Assembly: GCA_017479935.1 (NCBI GenBank)
Contig: JAFVBO010000066.1
Span: 26,533-90,532, forward strand
Direction: 5' to 3'
DNA: 64,000 nt
Source of the DNA: Lachnospiraceae bacterium
GTDB taxonomy: Bacteria > Bacillota > Clostridia > Lachnospirales > Lachnospiraceae
Shown here piece after piece: positions 34,814 through 43,646 of the stretch (positions are counted from its first letter, which is position 1; every line of letters begins with the position of its first letter). The position numbers and the translations under genes are program-made. The notes under the pieces are model-generated. The model worked only from the letters and a program-made list of their open reading frames with translations, ran no database searches and was not told the DNA's origin.

Positions 34814-35003
34814 GTTACTATTCACGGGTCAATAGCAATCAAGAGGTGCTTTGCATGCTTGCATGCATAAGCACTCTTGATTTGCTATTGAACTGCGAAA
34901 GCAGTCACCACCCATCAGTCCCAGGCAAAAGCACCGAAGGTGCGACATACGCTGTAAGCGGATGGCCTGGGACCTGATGGGTTGGTGACCCGTGAATAGT
35001 AAC
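34814..35003. repeat. MITE-like palindromic element with 18-base terminal inverted repeats
   Basis: 190 bases bounded by perfect GTTACTATTCACGGGTCA and TGACCCGTGAATAGTAAC. Inside are further complementary pairs: CAATAGCAATCAAGAG(G)TGCT with AGCACTCTTGATTTGCTATTG, then CACCCATCAGTCCCAGGC with GCCTGGGACCTGATGGG (the family B core). The left half matches the outer arm of the element at 24259. It contains no reading frame for a transposase. A clear target-site duplication is not evident. It occupies most of the gap between hflX and folA. Confidence 0.85.
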
Positions 35004-35129
35004 GAAAAAAGGCGGAACAATTGCGCTTCTTTTGTATTACGCTATTCAAGCACGGATATGCAGGGAAATGGTTGCTGGCAGCCACTTTTCCTTGTTTTCC
35101 GCAAATGTGGCTTGTGATGGGAGGAAATG

Positions 35130-35645
35130 ATGAAGGCAATTGTGGCAGTAGATCGTAACTGGGGAATTGGCCGGGACGGAGGCCTTTTGGTGAGCGTACC
35201 GGAGGACATGAAGTATTTCCGGGAGACCACGAAAGGAGCCGTGGTGATCCTGGGGCGCAAAACCCTGGAGAGCTTTCCGGGGGGAAGGCCGTTAAAGGGG
35301 CGCGTCAATATCGTCCTTTCCCGCAAGGAGGACGAGCGGCGGATCGTGGATGGAAACACGGAGCTTGTGTTTGTGAAGACAGCGGCGCAGGCGGCAGCCG
35401 TAGCGGAAAACTACCCGGACCGCAACGTGTTTGTCATCGGCGGGGAGAGCATTTACCTGCTGCTGTTGCCGTTTTGCGAGGAAGCCCTGGTGACGAAGCT
35501 GGAGACGACTTTCCCTGCGGATACGTTTTTCCCGAACCTGGATCTGGAGGAGAACTGGGAGAAGTGCGAGACGGGGGAGATGCGGGAATGGGAAGGACTG
35601 CGCTTTCATTTTGACCGCTACCGTCAGATCACCAAAACGGTGTAA
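35130..35645 (+). CDS. folA: Dihydrofolate reductase
   Basis: 171 residues from the second of two adjacent ATGs (35130), six bases after GGGAGG; the ATG at 35127 adds one Met. It reduces dihydrofolate with NADPH. MKAIVAVDRNWGIGRDGGLL is the substrate-site start; there is an Asp/Glu at the catalytic position in VPEDMKYF, then VILGRKTLESFPGGRPL and VFVIGGESIYLLLLPFCEE. No thyA is next to it, unlike in many genomes. Flanked by repeat elements, single gene. Confidence 0.93.
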   Translation: MKAIVAVDRNWGIGRDGGLLVSVPEDMKYFRETTKGAVVILGRKTLESFPGGRPLKGRVNIVLSRKEDERRIVDGNTELVFVKTAAQAAAVAENYPDRNVFVIGGESIYLLLLPFCEEALVTKLETTFPADTFFPNLDLEENWEKCETGEMREWEGLRFHFDRYRQITKTV

Positions 35646-35689
35646 ACTGGCGCTGCATAAAAGGCCGGGATGATTTATGAAAAGTTTAT

Positions 35690-35718
35690 TTGATCGCGTT
35701 TGGCATTAGGGGTAGAAT
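35690..35718 (+). promoter_or_regulatory. Promoter of the RND permease gene
   Basis: TTGATC (35690-35695), 17 bases, TAGAAT (35713-35718). The leader is about 220 bases and filled by repeat family C. Confidence 0.5.
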
Positions 35719-35737
35719 TTTTTTGAAAGCAAAGTGA

Positions 35738-35900
35738 GGATGCAAGGCATGAGCGAAGAACTTGTTCTTCAGCTCATGCAATTGCATCCGAGCGCGCAAC
35801 AAAATGAGGCATACAGCTACGCGACCAAAGGGAGCGGAGCGAATGCCGAATTTTGTTGCAGCGGCGCGTTAGTTGCGTAGCAACGAAGCGACGCATTTGC
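35738..35900 (+). repeat. Dispersed repeat family C, long copy with hairpins
   Basis: First hairpin: GGATGCAA...CATGAGC...GAAC pairs with GTTC...GCTCATG...TTGCATCC (35738-35789). Second: CAACAAAAT pairs with ATTTTGTTG around a 45-base loop. The end (GCCGAATTTTGTTGCAGC ... GTTGCGTAGCAAC...ACGCATTTGC) matches the copy at 9511. The whole element lies in the leader of the RND gene. Confidence 0.7.
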
Positions 35901-35942
35901 TTTCCCGGGAAGTGTATCAATGCGCAACAAGAAAGGCAGAAC

Positions 35943-38900
35943 ATGATCGCAAAATTTAGTGTAAAAAAACCGTTTACAGTCATGGTCGGGGTGGTTCTGG
36001 TACTCATCCTTGGCTTTGTTTCCTTTACCCGGATGACGCCGGACCTTCTGCCCAGCATCAACCTGCCTTATGCGCTTGTCATGACAACGTACGTCGGGGC
36101 AACGCCGGAGGAAGTGGAGGCGACCGTTACGAAACCCATCGAGCAGTCGATGGCGACATTAAGCGGCATCAGCAGCATTCAGTCTGTCTCTTCGGAAAAT
36201 GTCTCCATGGTCATCCTGGAATTTCAGGAAGACGTCAACATGGACACCAAGACGGTGGAAATGCGCGAGAAACTGGATACCCTGGGCGGCGCCTGGGATG
36301 ACATGGTGGGGACGCCCAGCATCATGAAGATCAACCCGGATATGCTGCCGGTCGTGGTGGCTGCCGTCTCCGTGGAAGGGATGGATTCGGAGGAAATCTC
36401 GGATTTCCTGGACAAGAACATTATTCCAAGGCTGGAAGGCACGGAAGGCGTGGCTTCGGTAAGCGCAAGCGGAAAGATCAGCACGCAGCTGAACGTCCTG
36501 CTCAGCCAGAAAAAGATTGATGAGGTCAACAGAAAGATTCAGAAGGTGGTGACCGACCAGCTCGATGGGCACATCAAGGACCTCGAGGATGCCCGGGCGG
36601 AGCTGGCGGATACGAGGCGGCAGCTGGAGGAAGCCAACGAGGCTTACGCGGCCGGCGTTTCGCAGGCGAGCGACGGATTTGCGGCTGCCAGAATGGAGAT
36701 TTTATCCGGCGAGATGACCATCTCCGCCGCTGAGGAGGAGATCGCGAAGCAGGAAGCGGAACTGTACAAGCAGATGGCCGCTTTTACGGGGGTCACGTAT
36801 TCGGACCTGGATTCGCTCGAGAAAGCACTCGTCGATTTGCAGGGAAGTCTGGCCGGTCAGGAGGAGCAACTGGCCTCTGCGGAGGAAGCCATCACCTTGG
36901 TGGAAACGCAGATGAACCAGCTGTTTGAGGCGGTCTTAAAGCCTTATGTCGATGAAAACGGCAACTTGGTGTTCCCGGATGGCTCTGAGGAAACCAGCGG
37001 GGAGGAAGAGAGCACTGCGGAGGAGCCGGAGAGCACATCGGAGGAAGCGGAGAGTACCGCGGGAGAACCTGAGAGCACTGCGGGAGAAGCGGAAAGTACA
37101 TCGGCGGAAGCGGAGAGTACCGCAGGAGAGCCAGAAAGTACTTCGGAAGAGCCGGAGAGCACCGCAAGTGAGGTAGAAAGCCAGAGCCCGTCGGAGCCGG
37201 AGAGCACCGCGAGCGAGGTAGAAAGCCAGAGCCCGTCGGAGCCGGAGAGCACGGCGAGCGAGGTAGAAAGCCAGAGTCCGTCGGAGCAGGAGAGCACGGC
37301 AGGCGAAGTGGAAAGCCAGAGTCCGTCGGAGCCGGAGAGCACGGCAGGAGAGGTGGAAAGCCAAAGCCCGTCGGAGCCGGAGAGCACCGCGGAGGAGCCG
37401 GCGAGCCCTGCAAGTGAGGAACAGCCGGTTTCGGAAGAAACCGAGAACACCATAGAAACAGAAAACAGCGTAGAGCCTGCTCAGAGCACAGAGCCGGAAA
37501 ACACCGAGGCGGAAGAGGGCCAGGGAGAAGAAATCGCCCCCACGGAGGAACAGCAGAATCCGTTGGCGGTAGCCGCCCCGGCCGAGAGCATTCCGGCGGA
37601 AAGCCCTTTGCCTGAGACAGAGCCCGCGAAAGAGACTGCGGAGGAGATGACGTTAGAGCCGGAGAGCTCCGTGATCTATCATCGCACGACTGGGAATTTT
37701 GCCAGCCGTGCGTTCCTGGCGGAGGGCGATACGCCCGAAACCCGTGCCGCGGATGACGCGAATGCCACGGAAACCCGCGCCGCGGATGACGCGAACGAGC
37801 CGGGCGAAGCCGGGGAGACGACGGTTGTCAGCTATGACGAGCTGTATGAGGCTTTTCAGAAGTGGCAGGACTACATTCTGCAAAAGGAGCAGATCGCTAC
37901 AGCCCGTGAGCAGCTGGAAACCGCCAAGGACGGGCTTCCGAAGGCGCTGGAGGGAATTCGCGCCTTAAAGGCTGCCAAAGCGGAACTGGCCGCCGCGCGG
38001 GAACAGCTGGAGATCGGCAAAGCCTACTTAGATGAGCAGGAACGCGCGGCCACGAGCGAAATGAACGCGGCAGGCGCGCAGATTTCCGAGGGCCTTGCGC
38101 AGGTAGGCAGCGGCGAGAGCCAGATTGGGCAGGCGATCGAGGTGCTGAACGGAGCCCGCTCGGATGCCTTAAAGCAGGCGAACATCAGCGGCGTCATCAC
38201 CATGGATATGATTTCCCAGATCCTGTCGGCACAGAACTTTGCGATGCCGGCCGGGTATGTGGAGGAAGAAGGCGTAAACTGGCTGATCCGCGTGGGCGAT
38301 AAGCTGAAGGGCGAGGAGGAGCTGAAGAACCTTTTCCTGTTTGACATGGGAATCGAAGGAGCCGATCCGATCTATCTGGCGGATGTGGCAGATGTCTTTT
38401 ACAGCAACAATGCGGCGGAGATTTACGCGAAGATCAACGGAACGAACGGCGTTCTCTTAAGCATGAACAAGCAGTCGAATTATTCGACCGCGGAAGTGTC
38501 GGACAACGTCTCGGATACCTTCAAGGCGCTCGAAAAGGCATTCCCGGGGACGCGCTTTACCATGTTGTCCGACCAGGGCGATTACATTGACCTGGTTGTG
38601 AACACGGTGTTACAGAACCTGATGTACGGCGCCGTGCTGGCGATCCTGGTGCTGATCCTGTTCCTGAAGGATATGAAGCCCACGCTGGTCATCGCCTGCT
38701 CGATCCCGATCAGCGTTGTGTTCGCGTTCGTGCTGATGTATTTTTCCAACATCACCCTGAACGTGATTTCCCTGTCGGGCCTCGCGATCGGCGTCGGTAT
38801 GCTCGTGGATAACTCGGTTGTCGTTATCGAAAATATCTACCGGCTCCGCAACAAAGGCGTGCCGGCGGCGCAGGCGGCCGTGTCCGGAACCGTGCAGGTG

Positions 38901-40691
38901 GCCGGTTCCATCACGGCTTCCACGCTGACCACGGTCTGCGTGTTCCTGCCGATTGTGTTTATCGAAGGCCTGACCCGGGAACTCTTCACGGACATGGCCC
39001 TCACGATCGCCTATTCGCTGTTCGCCAGTCTGATCGTGGCCATGACGCTGGTGCCGGCGATGGCCGCAGGACTTTTGAAGGATACGAAGGAAAAACCGCA
39101 CCGGATCTTTGATTTCTTTATGAAGGGCTACCGCGTGGTGTTAAACGGATGCCTGAATCACAAGGCGTTTACGCTGATGGTCGCGGTCCTGTTCCTGGTG
39201 GTGTCGGTCATGGGTTCGGTTCAGAAGGGAACCGCCTTCATGCCTGCCATGGACAGCACGCAGATTTCGGTGAATGTGACGATGCCGGAAGGCGCCGAGT
39301 GGGAAGACACCGTGGAGACGGCTGACCTGGTATGCGAGCGGATCCTGAAGCTGGATGGCGTGGAGACGGTCGGCGCTCTTGTGGGCGGTGGCTCGCTCTT
39401 AAACCGTTCCGGTGGAAGCAATGATTCGGTGACGGTGTACGTCATCCTGCGGGAAGATAAGACCGAAAGCAGCCAGCAGATTGCGACCCGCATCAACCAT
39501 CTGTTTGACGATGTGGCGGCGGAGGTCAGAGCGTCCGGTTCCGCCAGCATGGATATGTCCAGCCTGACCGGCAGCGGCGTCTCCATCCGCGTGTCCGGAA
39601 ACGATCTGGACGATCTGCGAAATACCGCGCAGAATCTGGCGGATCGGCTTGCGACGGTGGAGGGCATCGCCGAGGTGTCGAGCGGCATCGAGGATCCCAC
39701 GCCCGAACTTCGCATTACGATCAACAAGAACGAGGCGATGAAGCAGGGGCTGACCGTCGCGCAGGCGTACATGAGCCTGGCGGAAGCGCTTTCCACCAGC
39801 AAAACCGCCACCACGCTGACGGAAAATCAGAATGAATATTCCGTGATTATCACGGATGAAAAGAGAACCGAGATGTCGCTGGAGGACATTCGAAACTATG
39901 TCTTCAAGGTGACGGACCGCACCGGGGTGGAGAAGGAAATTCCGCTTAAGGATGTGGCCACGGTCACGGAGACCGAGGCGCTTTCCTCCATCTCCCGCTA
40001 TGAACAGAACCGCTACCTGACGCTGTCCGGTACGCTGGCGGAAGGCTACAATGTCGGCCTTGTGAGCGGAGATGTGGAGCGCGCGATCCGCGATGTGGAA
40101 ATCCCGGATGGTATCAAGACCGAGTTTACCGGTGAGAACGAAACCATCAACGAGGCGTTTGAGCAGCTGGGACAGATGCTCGCGCTGGCGCTTGCGTTTA
40201 TCTATCTGATCATGGTCGCGCAGTTCCAGTCGTTAAAATCTCCTTTCATCGTCATGTTTACGATTCCGCTTGCCTTTACGGGAGGCTTTTTGGCCCTGTG
40301 GATCGCGGACATGGAGGTGAGCGTCATCGCGCTGTTAGGTCTCATCATGCTGTCCGGTATCGTCGTCAACAACGGTATCGTGCTGGTGGACTTTGTCAAT
40401 CAGCTGCGGGCCGAGGGCACGCCCAAGCGGGAAGCGCTCCTTGAGGCCGGCGTCACACGTATGCGTCCGATTTTGATGACCGCGATCACGACCATCCTGG
40501 GTCTGACGACGATGGCCATCGGCGTGGGCATGGGCTCGGAGCTGATGCAGCCGATCGCGGTGGTCACCATCGGCGGTCTGACGTATGCCACCTTTATGAC
40601 GCTGTTTGTGGTACCGGTTCTGTATGATCTCATGAACAAAAAAGAGCTCCACGTCCTGACGGACGCAGAGCTGGAAGTGGTAGACCTGTAA
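35943..40691 (+). CDS. RND-family efflux permease with a ~550-residue repetitive insertion
   Basis: 1582 residues, against about 1030-1060 for ordinary AcrB/SwrC-type pumps. ATG 35943 (MIAKFSVKKPFTVMVGVVLV) sits behind GAAAGGCAG. The first membrane segment (about 10-28) and porter start (TPEEVEATVTKPIEQSMATL) are normal. From about residue 195 to 745 there is an extra segment: coiled coils rich in Ala/Glu, then a disordered Ser/Thr/Glu/Pro region with seven 7-residue and five 15-residue repeats (residues 356-479), then more coiled coil. After SGVITMDMISQIL the usual pump resumes, with membrane helices (VVLIENIYR-like VVVIENIYRLRNKGV) and the second half. The insert is predicted to lie outside the membrane. 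The substrate is unknown; no membrane-fusion partner is adjacent. Confidence 0.9.
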   Translation: MIAKFSVKKPFTVMVGVVLVLILGFVSFTRMTPDLLPSINLPYALVMTTYVGATPEEVEATVTKPIEQSMATLSGISSIQSVSSENVSMVILEFQEDVNMDTKTVEMREKLDTLGGAWDDMVGTPSIMKINPDMLPVVVAAVSVEGMDSEEISDFLDKNIIPRLEGTEGVASVSASGKISTQLNVLLSQKKIDEVNRKIQKVVTDQLDGHIKDLEDARAELADTRRQLEEANEAYAAGVSQASDGFAAARMEILSGEMTISAAEEEIAKQEAELYKQMAAFTGVTYSDLDSLEKALVDLQGSLAGQEEQLASAEEAITLVETQMNQLFEAVLKPYVDENGNLVFPDGSEETSGEEESTAEEPESTSEEAESTAGEPESTAGEAESTSAEAESTAGEPESTSEEPESTASEVESQSPSEPESTASEVESQSPSEPESTASEVESQSPSEQESTAGEVESQSPSEPESTAGEVESQSPSEPESTAEEPASPASEEQPVSEETENTIETENSVEPAQSTEPENTEAEEGQGEEIAPTEEQQNPLAVAAPAESIPAESPLPETEPAKETAEEMTLEPESSVIYHRTTGNFASRAFLAEGDTPETRAADDANATETRAADDANEPGEAGETTVVSYDELYEAFQKWQDYILQKEQIATAREQLETAKDGLPKALEGIRALKAAKAELAAAREQLEIGKAYLDEQERAATSEMNAAGAQISEGLAQVGSGESQIGQAIEVLNGARSDALKQANISGVITMDMISQILSAQNFAMPAGYVEEEGVNWLIRVGDKLKGEEELKNLFLFDMGIEGADPIYLADVADVFYSNNAAEIYAKINGTNGVLLSMNKQSNYSTAEVSDNVSDTFKALEKAFPGTRFTMLSDQGDYIDLVVNTVLQNLMYGAVLAILVLILFLKDMKPTLVIACSIPISVVFAFVLMYFSNITLNVISLSGLAIGVGMLVDNSVVVIENIYRLRNKGVPAAQAAVSGTVQVAGSITASTLTTVCVFLPIVFIEGLTRELFTDMALTIAYSLFASLIVAMTLVPAMAAGLLKDTKEKPHRIFDFFMKGYRVVLNGCLNHKAFTLMVAVLFLVVSVMGSVQKGTAFMPAMDSTQISVNVTMPEGAEWEDTVETADLVCERILKLDGVETVGALVGGGSLLNRSGGSNDSVTVYVILREDKTESSQQIATRINHLFDDVAAEVRASGSASMDMSSLTGSGVSIRVSGNDLDDLRNTAQNLADRLATVEGIAEVSSGIEDPTPELRITINKNEAMKQGLTVAQAYMSLAEALSTSKTATTLTENQNEYSVIITDEKRTEMSLEDIRNYVFKVTDRTGVEKEIPLKDVATVTETEALSSISRYEQNRYLTLSGTLAEGYNVGLVSGDVERAIRDVEIPDGIKTEFTGENETINEAFEQLGQMLALALAFIYLIMVAQFQSLKSPFIVMFTIPLAFTGGFLALWIADMEVSVIALLGLIMLSGIVVNNGIVLVDFVNQLRAEGTPKREALLEAGVTRMRPILMTAITTILGLTTMAIGVGMGSELMQPIAVVTIGGLTYATFMTLFVVPVLYDLMNKKELHVLTDAELEVVDL
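37008..37379 (+). repeat. In-frame tandem repeats inside the RND permease gene
   Basis: Seven 21-base units encoding ESTxxEx (37008-37154) are followed by five 45-base units encoding ESTASEVESQSPSEP with small changes (37155-37379). Units of the second block differ at only a few bases, a sign of recent expansion. All changes keep the frame. Confidence 0.9.
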
Positions 40692-40708
40692 AGACGCATA
40701 TGTAAAAG

Positions 40709-40745
40709 CGAAGGGAAATGGCTGCGTGCAGCCCTCTCCCCCGCC
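40709..40745. terminator. Convergent hairpin between RND and DUF4317 genes
   Basis: GGCTGC-gt-GCAGCC with flanking GGGA...TCCC in the 59-base gap between two stop codons. T runs are short on both sides, so the function as terminator is likely but unproven. Confidence 0.4.
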
Positions 40746-40750
40746 TTTAG

Positions 40751-41893
40751 TTATTCTTCCTCGGCTGCCTTCGGCGGCGTGATCCGGATCCCGTTCACGC
40801 TCACCTCGTCGGTGAGGGCGATGACCAGGTACGGCTTTCCGTCGATCAGGCGGGTTTCCACAAGGTCAGAGCGATCGGGCTTCACCTGCACGGTGACATC
40901 CGGGGTTTTGACCTCAAAGGAGCGAAGCGCGGTGATGTTGCTGGCCATCAGGCTGTTCTTCTCGCCGATCGCTTCCGTGAAGTGCGCCTCGGCCACGGGA
41001 AGATTTTCCTCCGGCGCGCCGCAGGAGGACAGAAGCCGGCTCACATCCTTCTTGGAAAGGCTGACGGGCTCCGGGTTTTCCTTGTTCTCCTCGAGCAGCT
41101 CTGTCAGGTTCTCGTGGATGGAGCGCACCGCGTCGAAGCTGCATTCCTCGCCCAGGGCTTCCTCCACCATGCTGTTGAAGGACTCGTGCTGATCCTTCGC
41201 GGGAAGCGGGGTGACGCAGCCCAGCAGCGTTTCGGCCGTCTCGGCGTTGGGGAGCGCCGCGTTCTTGGAGTAGAAGAGCAGCTGATGAATGTCCGTGTTG
41301 CGGTCGTGGAAAGCGGGGAAGAGAAAACCGATTTCCGGGGCCGAGACGACCCAGTCGCGCACGCGGTCCTCAATCCGGTTCTGCTCCGGATTGTAAGCCA
41401 GGGCGGGCTTGGCCAGGGACACGGGGCAGATGCTGGAAAGGATGTAGTGGTAGACATATTCCGAGGCGTCGAACTGCTCCAGGCCGTCCGTGCCCTTGGC
41501 CGGAATGTCGTAGCTTCCGTCAATGAGCACGATCAGGAAATTCTCCGCGTAGTCGAAGGTTTCGATCACCCGGTCAAAGTACTGGTTTAACAGATCCTCA
41601 TCGCCCAGGGAAGAGCTCACCAGATCCATGAGGAAGGCCTGGCGGCCCTCTTCTTCCTCTTCTTCCAAGGGGAACTCCATGGTCATCAGATTCTTGCCGA
41701 TGCTTCCCGAGAGCGTCTTCCGGAAAATGTCAAAGTATTTGTAGGCCTCTTCCTCCGGCAGGGAGAAGAAGGCGTCGGTTGTTGTCAGAAGCTTTTCCTT
41801 CTGCCCGTTCACATAGCAGCAGCTGATGTGGTCGATCCGGCAGTGTTCCTTTGTGAAAAGCTTTTTGATCTCAGATATTTCTTTTTTATTCAT
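40751..41893 (-). CDS. DUF4317 family protein
   Basis: 380 residues from ATG 41893 (MNKKEISEIKKLFTKEHCRI); the frame also allows a GTG two codons earlier, but GGGAGG is five bases from the ATG. The protein looks cytosolic, with no signal peptide or membrane helix. It matches the DUF4317 family of Clostridia, of unknown function: KLFTKEHCRIDHISCCYVNG at the start, YVYHYILSSICPVSLAKPAL in the middle, and a C-terminal domain near AIGEKNSLMASNI. It is divergent from hisB and convergent with the RND gene. Confidence 0.85.
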   Translation of the reverse strand: MNKKEISEIKKLFTKEHCRIDHISCCYVNGQKEKLLTTTDAFFSLPEEEAYKYFDIFRKTLSGSIGKNLMTMEFPLEEEEEEGRQAFLMDLVSSSLGDEDLLNQYFDRVIETFDYAENFLIVLIDGSYDIPAKGTDGLEQFDASEYVYHYILSSICPVSLAKPALAYNPEQNRIEDRVRDWVVSAPEIGFLFPAFHDRNTDIHQLLFYSKNAALPNAETAETLLGCVTPLPAKDQHESFNSMVEEALGEECSFDAVRSIHENLTELLEENKENPEPVSLSKKDVSRLLSSCGAPEENLPVAEAHFTEAIGEKNSLMASNITALRSFEVKTPDVTVQVKPDRSDLVETRLIDGKPYLVIALTDEVSVNGIRITPPKAAEEE

Positions 41894-41919
41894 AGACACC
41901 TCCCAATGTGTGGAGAAAC

Positions 41920-41948
41920 ATCATAGCAAATTCAAAAACAAAATGCAA
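41920..41948 (-). promoter_or_regulatory. Promoter of the DUF4317 gene
   Basis: Minus strand: TTGCAT (41943-41948), 17 bases, TATGAT (41920-41925) with a TGn extension. It lies in the 76-base space between the divergent DUF4317 and hisB starts. Confidence 0.65.
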
Positions 41949-41969
41949 GTCATGCAGAAAGGAGCCAAC

Positions 41970-42557
41970 ATGGCCAGAACAGCGACGGTAGAACGGAACA
42001 CCAAGGAAACACAGATCCGGATCAGTTTGAACCTGGACGGAAGCGGAAAGGCAGACATCCATACGGGGATCGGCTTTTTTGATCACATGCTTAATGGCTT
42101 TGCGCGGCACGGCCTGTTTGACCTGAGCGTTTCTGTGACCGGGGATCTGGAGGTGGACTGCCATCACAGCATCGAAGATGCCGGCATCGTGCTGGGCACC
42201 GCCATCAAGGAAGCGGTGGGAGATAAAAAGGGGATTAGACGCTACGGCTCACTTCTTCTGCCGATGGATGAGACCCTCGCGATGTGCGCGATCGACTTAT
42301 CCGGGCGTCCGTACCTGGTTTTCGACGCGGACTTTAAGGGAGAGCGCTGCGGCGACATGGACACGCAGATGGCCAAAGAGTTTTTCTACGCCATTTCCTA
42401 TTCCGCGGGCATGAACCTGCACCTGAAGTGCCTGTACGGGGAGAACGATCACCACAAGATGGAGGCGATGTTCAAAGCCTTCGGAAAAGCGCTGGATCAG
42501 GCGACCCAGTTTGATCCGCGGATTGTGGATGTGCTCTCCACGAAGGGAAGTCTGTAA
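41970..42557 (+). CDS. hisB: Imidazoleglycerol-phosphate dehydratase
   Basis: 195 residues, monofunctional HisB of histidine synthesis. ATG 41970 (MARTATVERNTKETQIRIS) with AGAAAGGAG upstream; the frame extends further back into the divergent gene. The manganese-binding His motifs are clear: GIGFFDHML, DLEVDCHHSIEDAGI and ENDHHKMEAMFKAF. No other his gene is adjacent; the next gene is larE, 51 bases after the stop. So the his genes are scattered or hisB has moved. Confidence 0.95.
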   Translation: MARTATVERNTKETQIRISLNLDGSGKADIHTGIGFFDHMLNGFARHGLFDLSVSVTGDLEVDCHHSIEDAGIVLGTAIKEAVGDKKGIRRYGSLLLPMDETLAMCAIDLSGRPYLVFDADFKGERCGDMDTQMAKEFFYAISYSAGMNLHLKCLYGENDHHKMEAMFKAFGKALDQATQFDPRIVDVLSTKGSL

Positions 42558-42608
42558 CACGGCGAGACAGAATAACGCAAGAGCTTTGTGGCAGGGAGTA
42601 AAGCATCT

Positions 42609-43424
42609 ATGAAAGAGGAACTGAGACAAAAATATGAAGCGCTGAAAACGTACCTGAAATTCTTGAACAGTGTGGCGGTCGCCTACTCCAGCGGCGTGGA
42701 TTCCACGCTCCTTCTGTGGGCGGCGAAGGAAGCGCTGGGGGATCGGATGTGCGCGGTGACGGCCAGATCCTGCTTCTTTCCTTCCGCCGAGCAGGCGGAG
42801 GCCCTCCAGTTTTGCAAGGAGAACGGCATCCGTCATCTGCAGGTGGAAGTGGATGAGCAGCAGATCGAAGGCTTTACCGCGAACCCGCCGAACCGCTGCT
42901 ACCTGTGCAAGAAAACCCTGTTTTCCGGGATGAAGGAGCTGGCAAGCCGGGAAGGCTTTGCGGCCATCGCGGAAGGCTCGAACATGGACGACCTGGGCGA
43001 TTATCGGCCGGGCATGCAGGCGATCCGGGAGCTCGGGATCCAAAGCCCTCTTCGCGAGGCGGGGTTATATAAGAGCGAAATCCGGGAGATTTCCCGGGAG
43101 CTTGGGCTTCCCACCTGGGACAAGCCTTCCTACGCCTGCTTAGCGTCGCGCTTTCCGTACGGGGAGGAGATTACCCGGGAAAAGCTTCTTATGGTGGACC
43201 GGGCGGAGGAATACCTGCGCGGTTTGGGCTTTCATCAATTGCGGGTGCGCATCCATGGAAAGCTGGCCCGCATCGAGCTGACACCGGACGATATGCGCGC
43301 TTTGATGGAGGAGGATACACGGAAGAAGGTGTATCAGACGCTCCAGGATTATGGTTTTTCTTATGTGAGCCTGGATTTGCTGGGTTATCGCACGGGGAGT
43401 CTGAATGAGGTGCTGAAGAAATAA
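42609..43424 (+). CDS. larE: ATP-dependent sacrificial sulfur transferase LarE
   Basis: 271 residues from ATG 42609 (MKEELRQKYEALKTYLKFLN), with AGGGAG ten bases upstream. PP-loop ATPase: SVAVAYSSGVDSTLLLWAA. LarE supplies sulfur to the nickel-pincer cofactor of lactate racemase. The sulfur-site Cys is kept in KPSYACLASRFPYGEE. A CxxC in NPPNRCYLCKKTLF is also present; in some LarE proteins these three Cys hold a 4Fe-4S cluster, so the recyclable Fe-S type is possible here. larA, larB and larC are not in the window. Follows hisB, perhaps co-transcribed. Confidence 0.9.
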   Translation: MKEELRQKYEALKTYLKFLNSVAVAYSSGVDSTLLLWAAKEALGDRMCAVTARSCFFPSAEQAEALQFCKENGIRHLQVEVDEQQIEGFTANPPNRCYLCKKTLFSGMKELASREGFAAIAEGSNMDDLGDYRPGMQAIRELGIQSPLREAGLYKSEIREISRELGLPTWDKPSYACLASRFPYGEEITREKLLMVDRAEEYLRGLGFHQLRVRIHGKLARIELTPDDMRALMEEDTRKKVYQTLQDYGFSYVSLDLLGYRTGSLNEVLKK

Positions 43425-43437
43425 AGAAGGATTCATG

Positions 43438-43473
43438 AGAGGGGGATCGCAGTGAAAGCGGTCCCCCTCTTGC
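43438..43473 (+). terminator. larE terminator
   Basis: AGAGGGGGATCGC-agtgaaa-GCGGTCCCCCTCT followed by TGCTGTTATT; it starts 14 bases after the larE stop. The stem is strong, the T run poor. Confidence 0.65.
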
Positions 43474-43525
43474 TGTTATTCGGTAACCTAGAACCCAAAC
43501 AAACTGTATCGGTCGGCTCTTTTCG

Positions 43526-43554
43526 TTGCTTTTTCACAAAGGAAGGGGTAAAAT
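43526..43554 (+). promoter_or_regulatory. Promoter of the surface protein gene
   Basis: TTGCTT (43526-43531), 17 bases, TAAAAT (43549-43554). The leader of about 90 bases includes AAAGGAGG at about 43605, too far for the annotated start; a 13-codon frame from GTG 43625 could use it and end within the main gene. Confidence 0.5.
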
Positions 43555-43646
43555 TAGCTTGAAAAGTAACCAATCAGCATGGACAGGTACGAACAGGAAG
43601 CTTAAGGAAAGGAGGAAGTCCGGAGTGACGCTTCGGACAAACGGGA

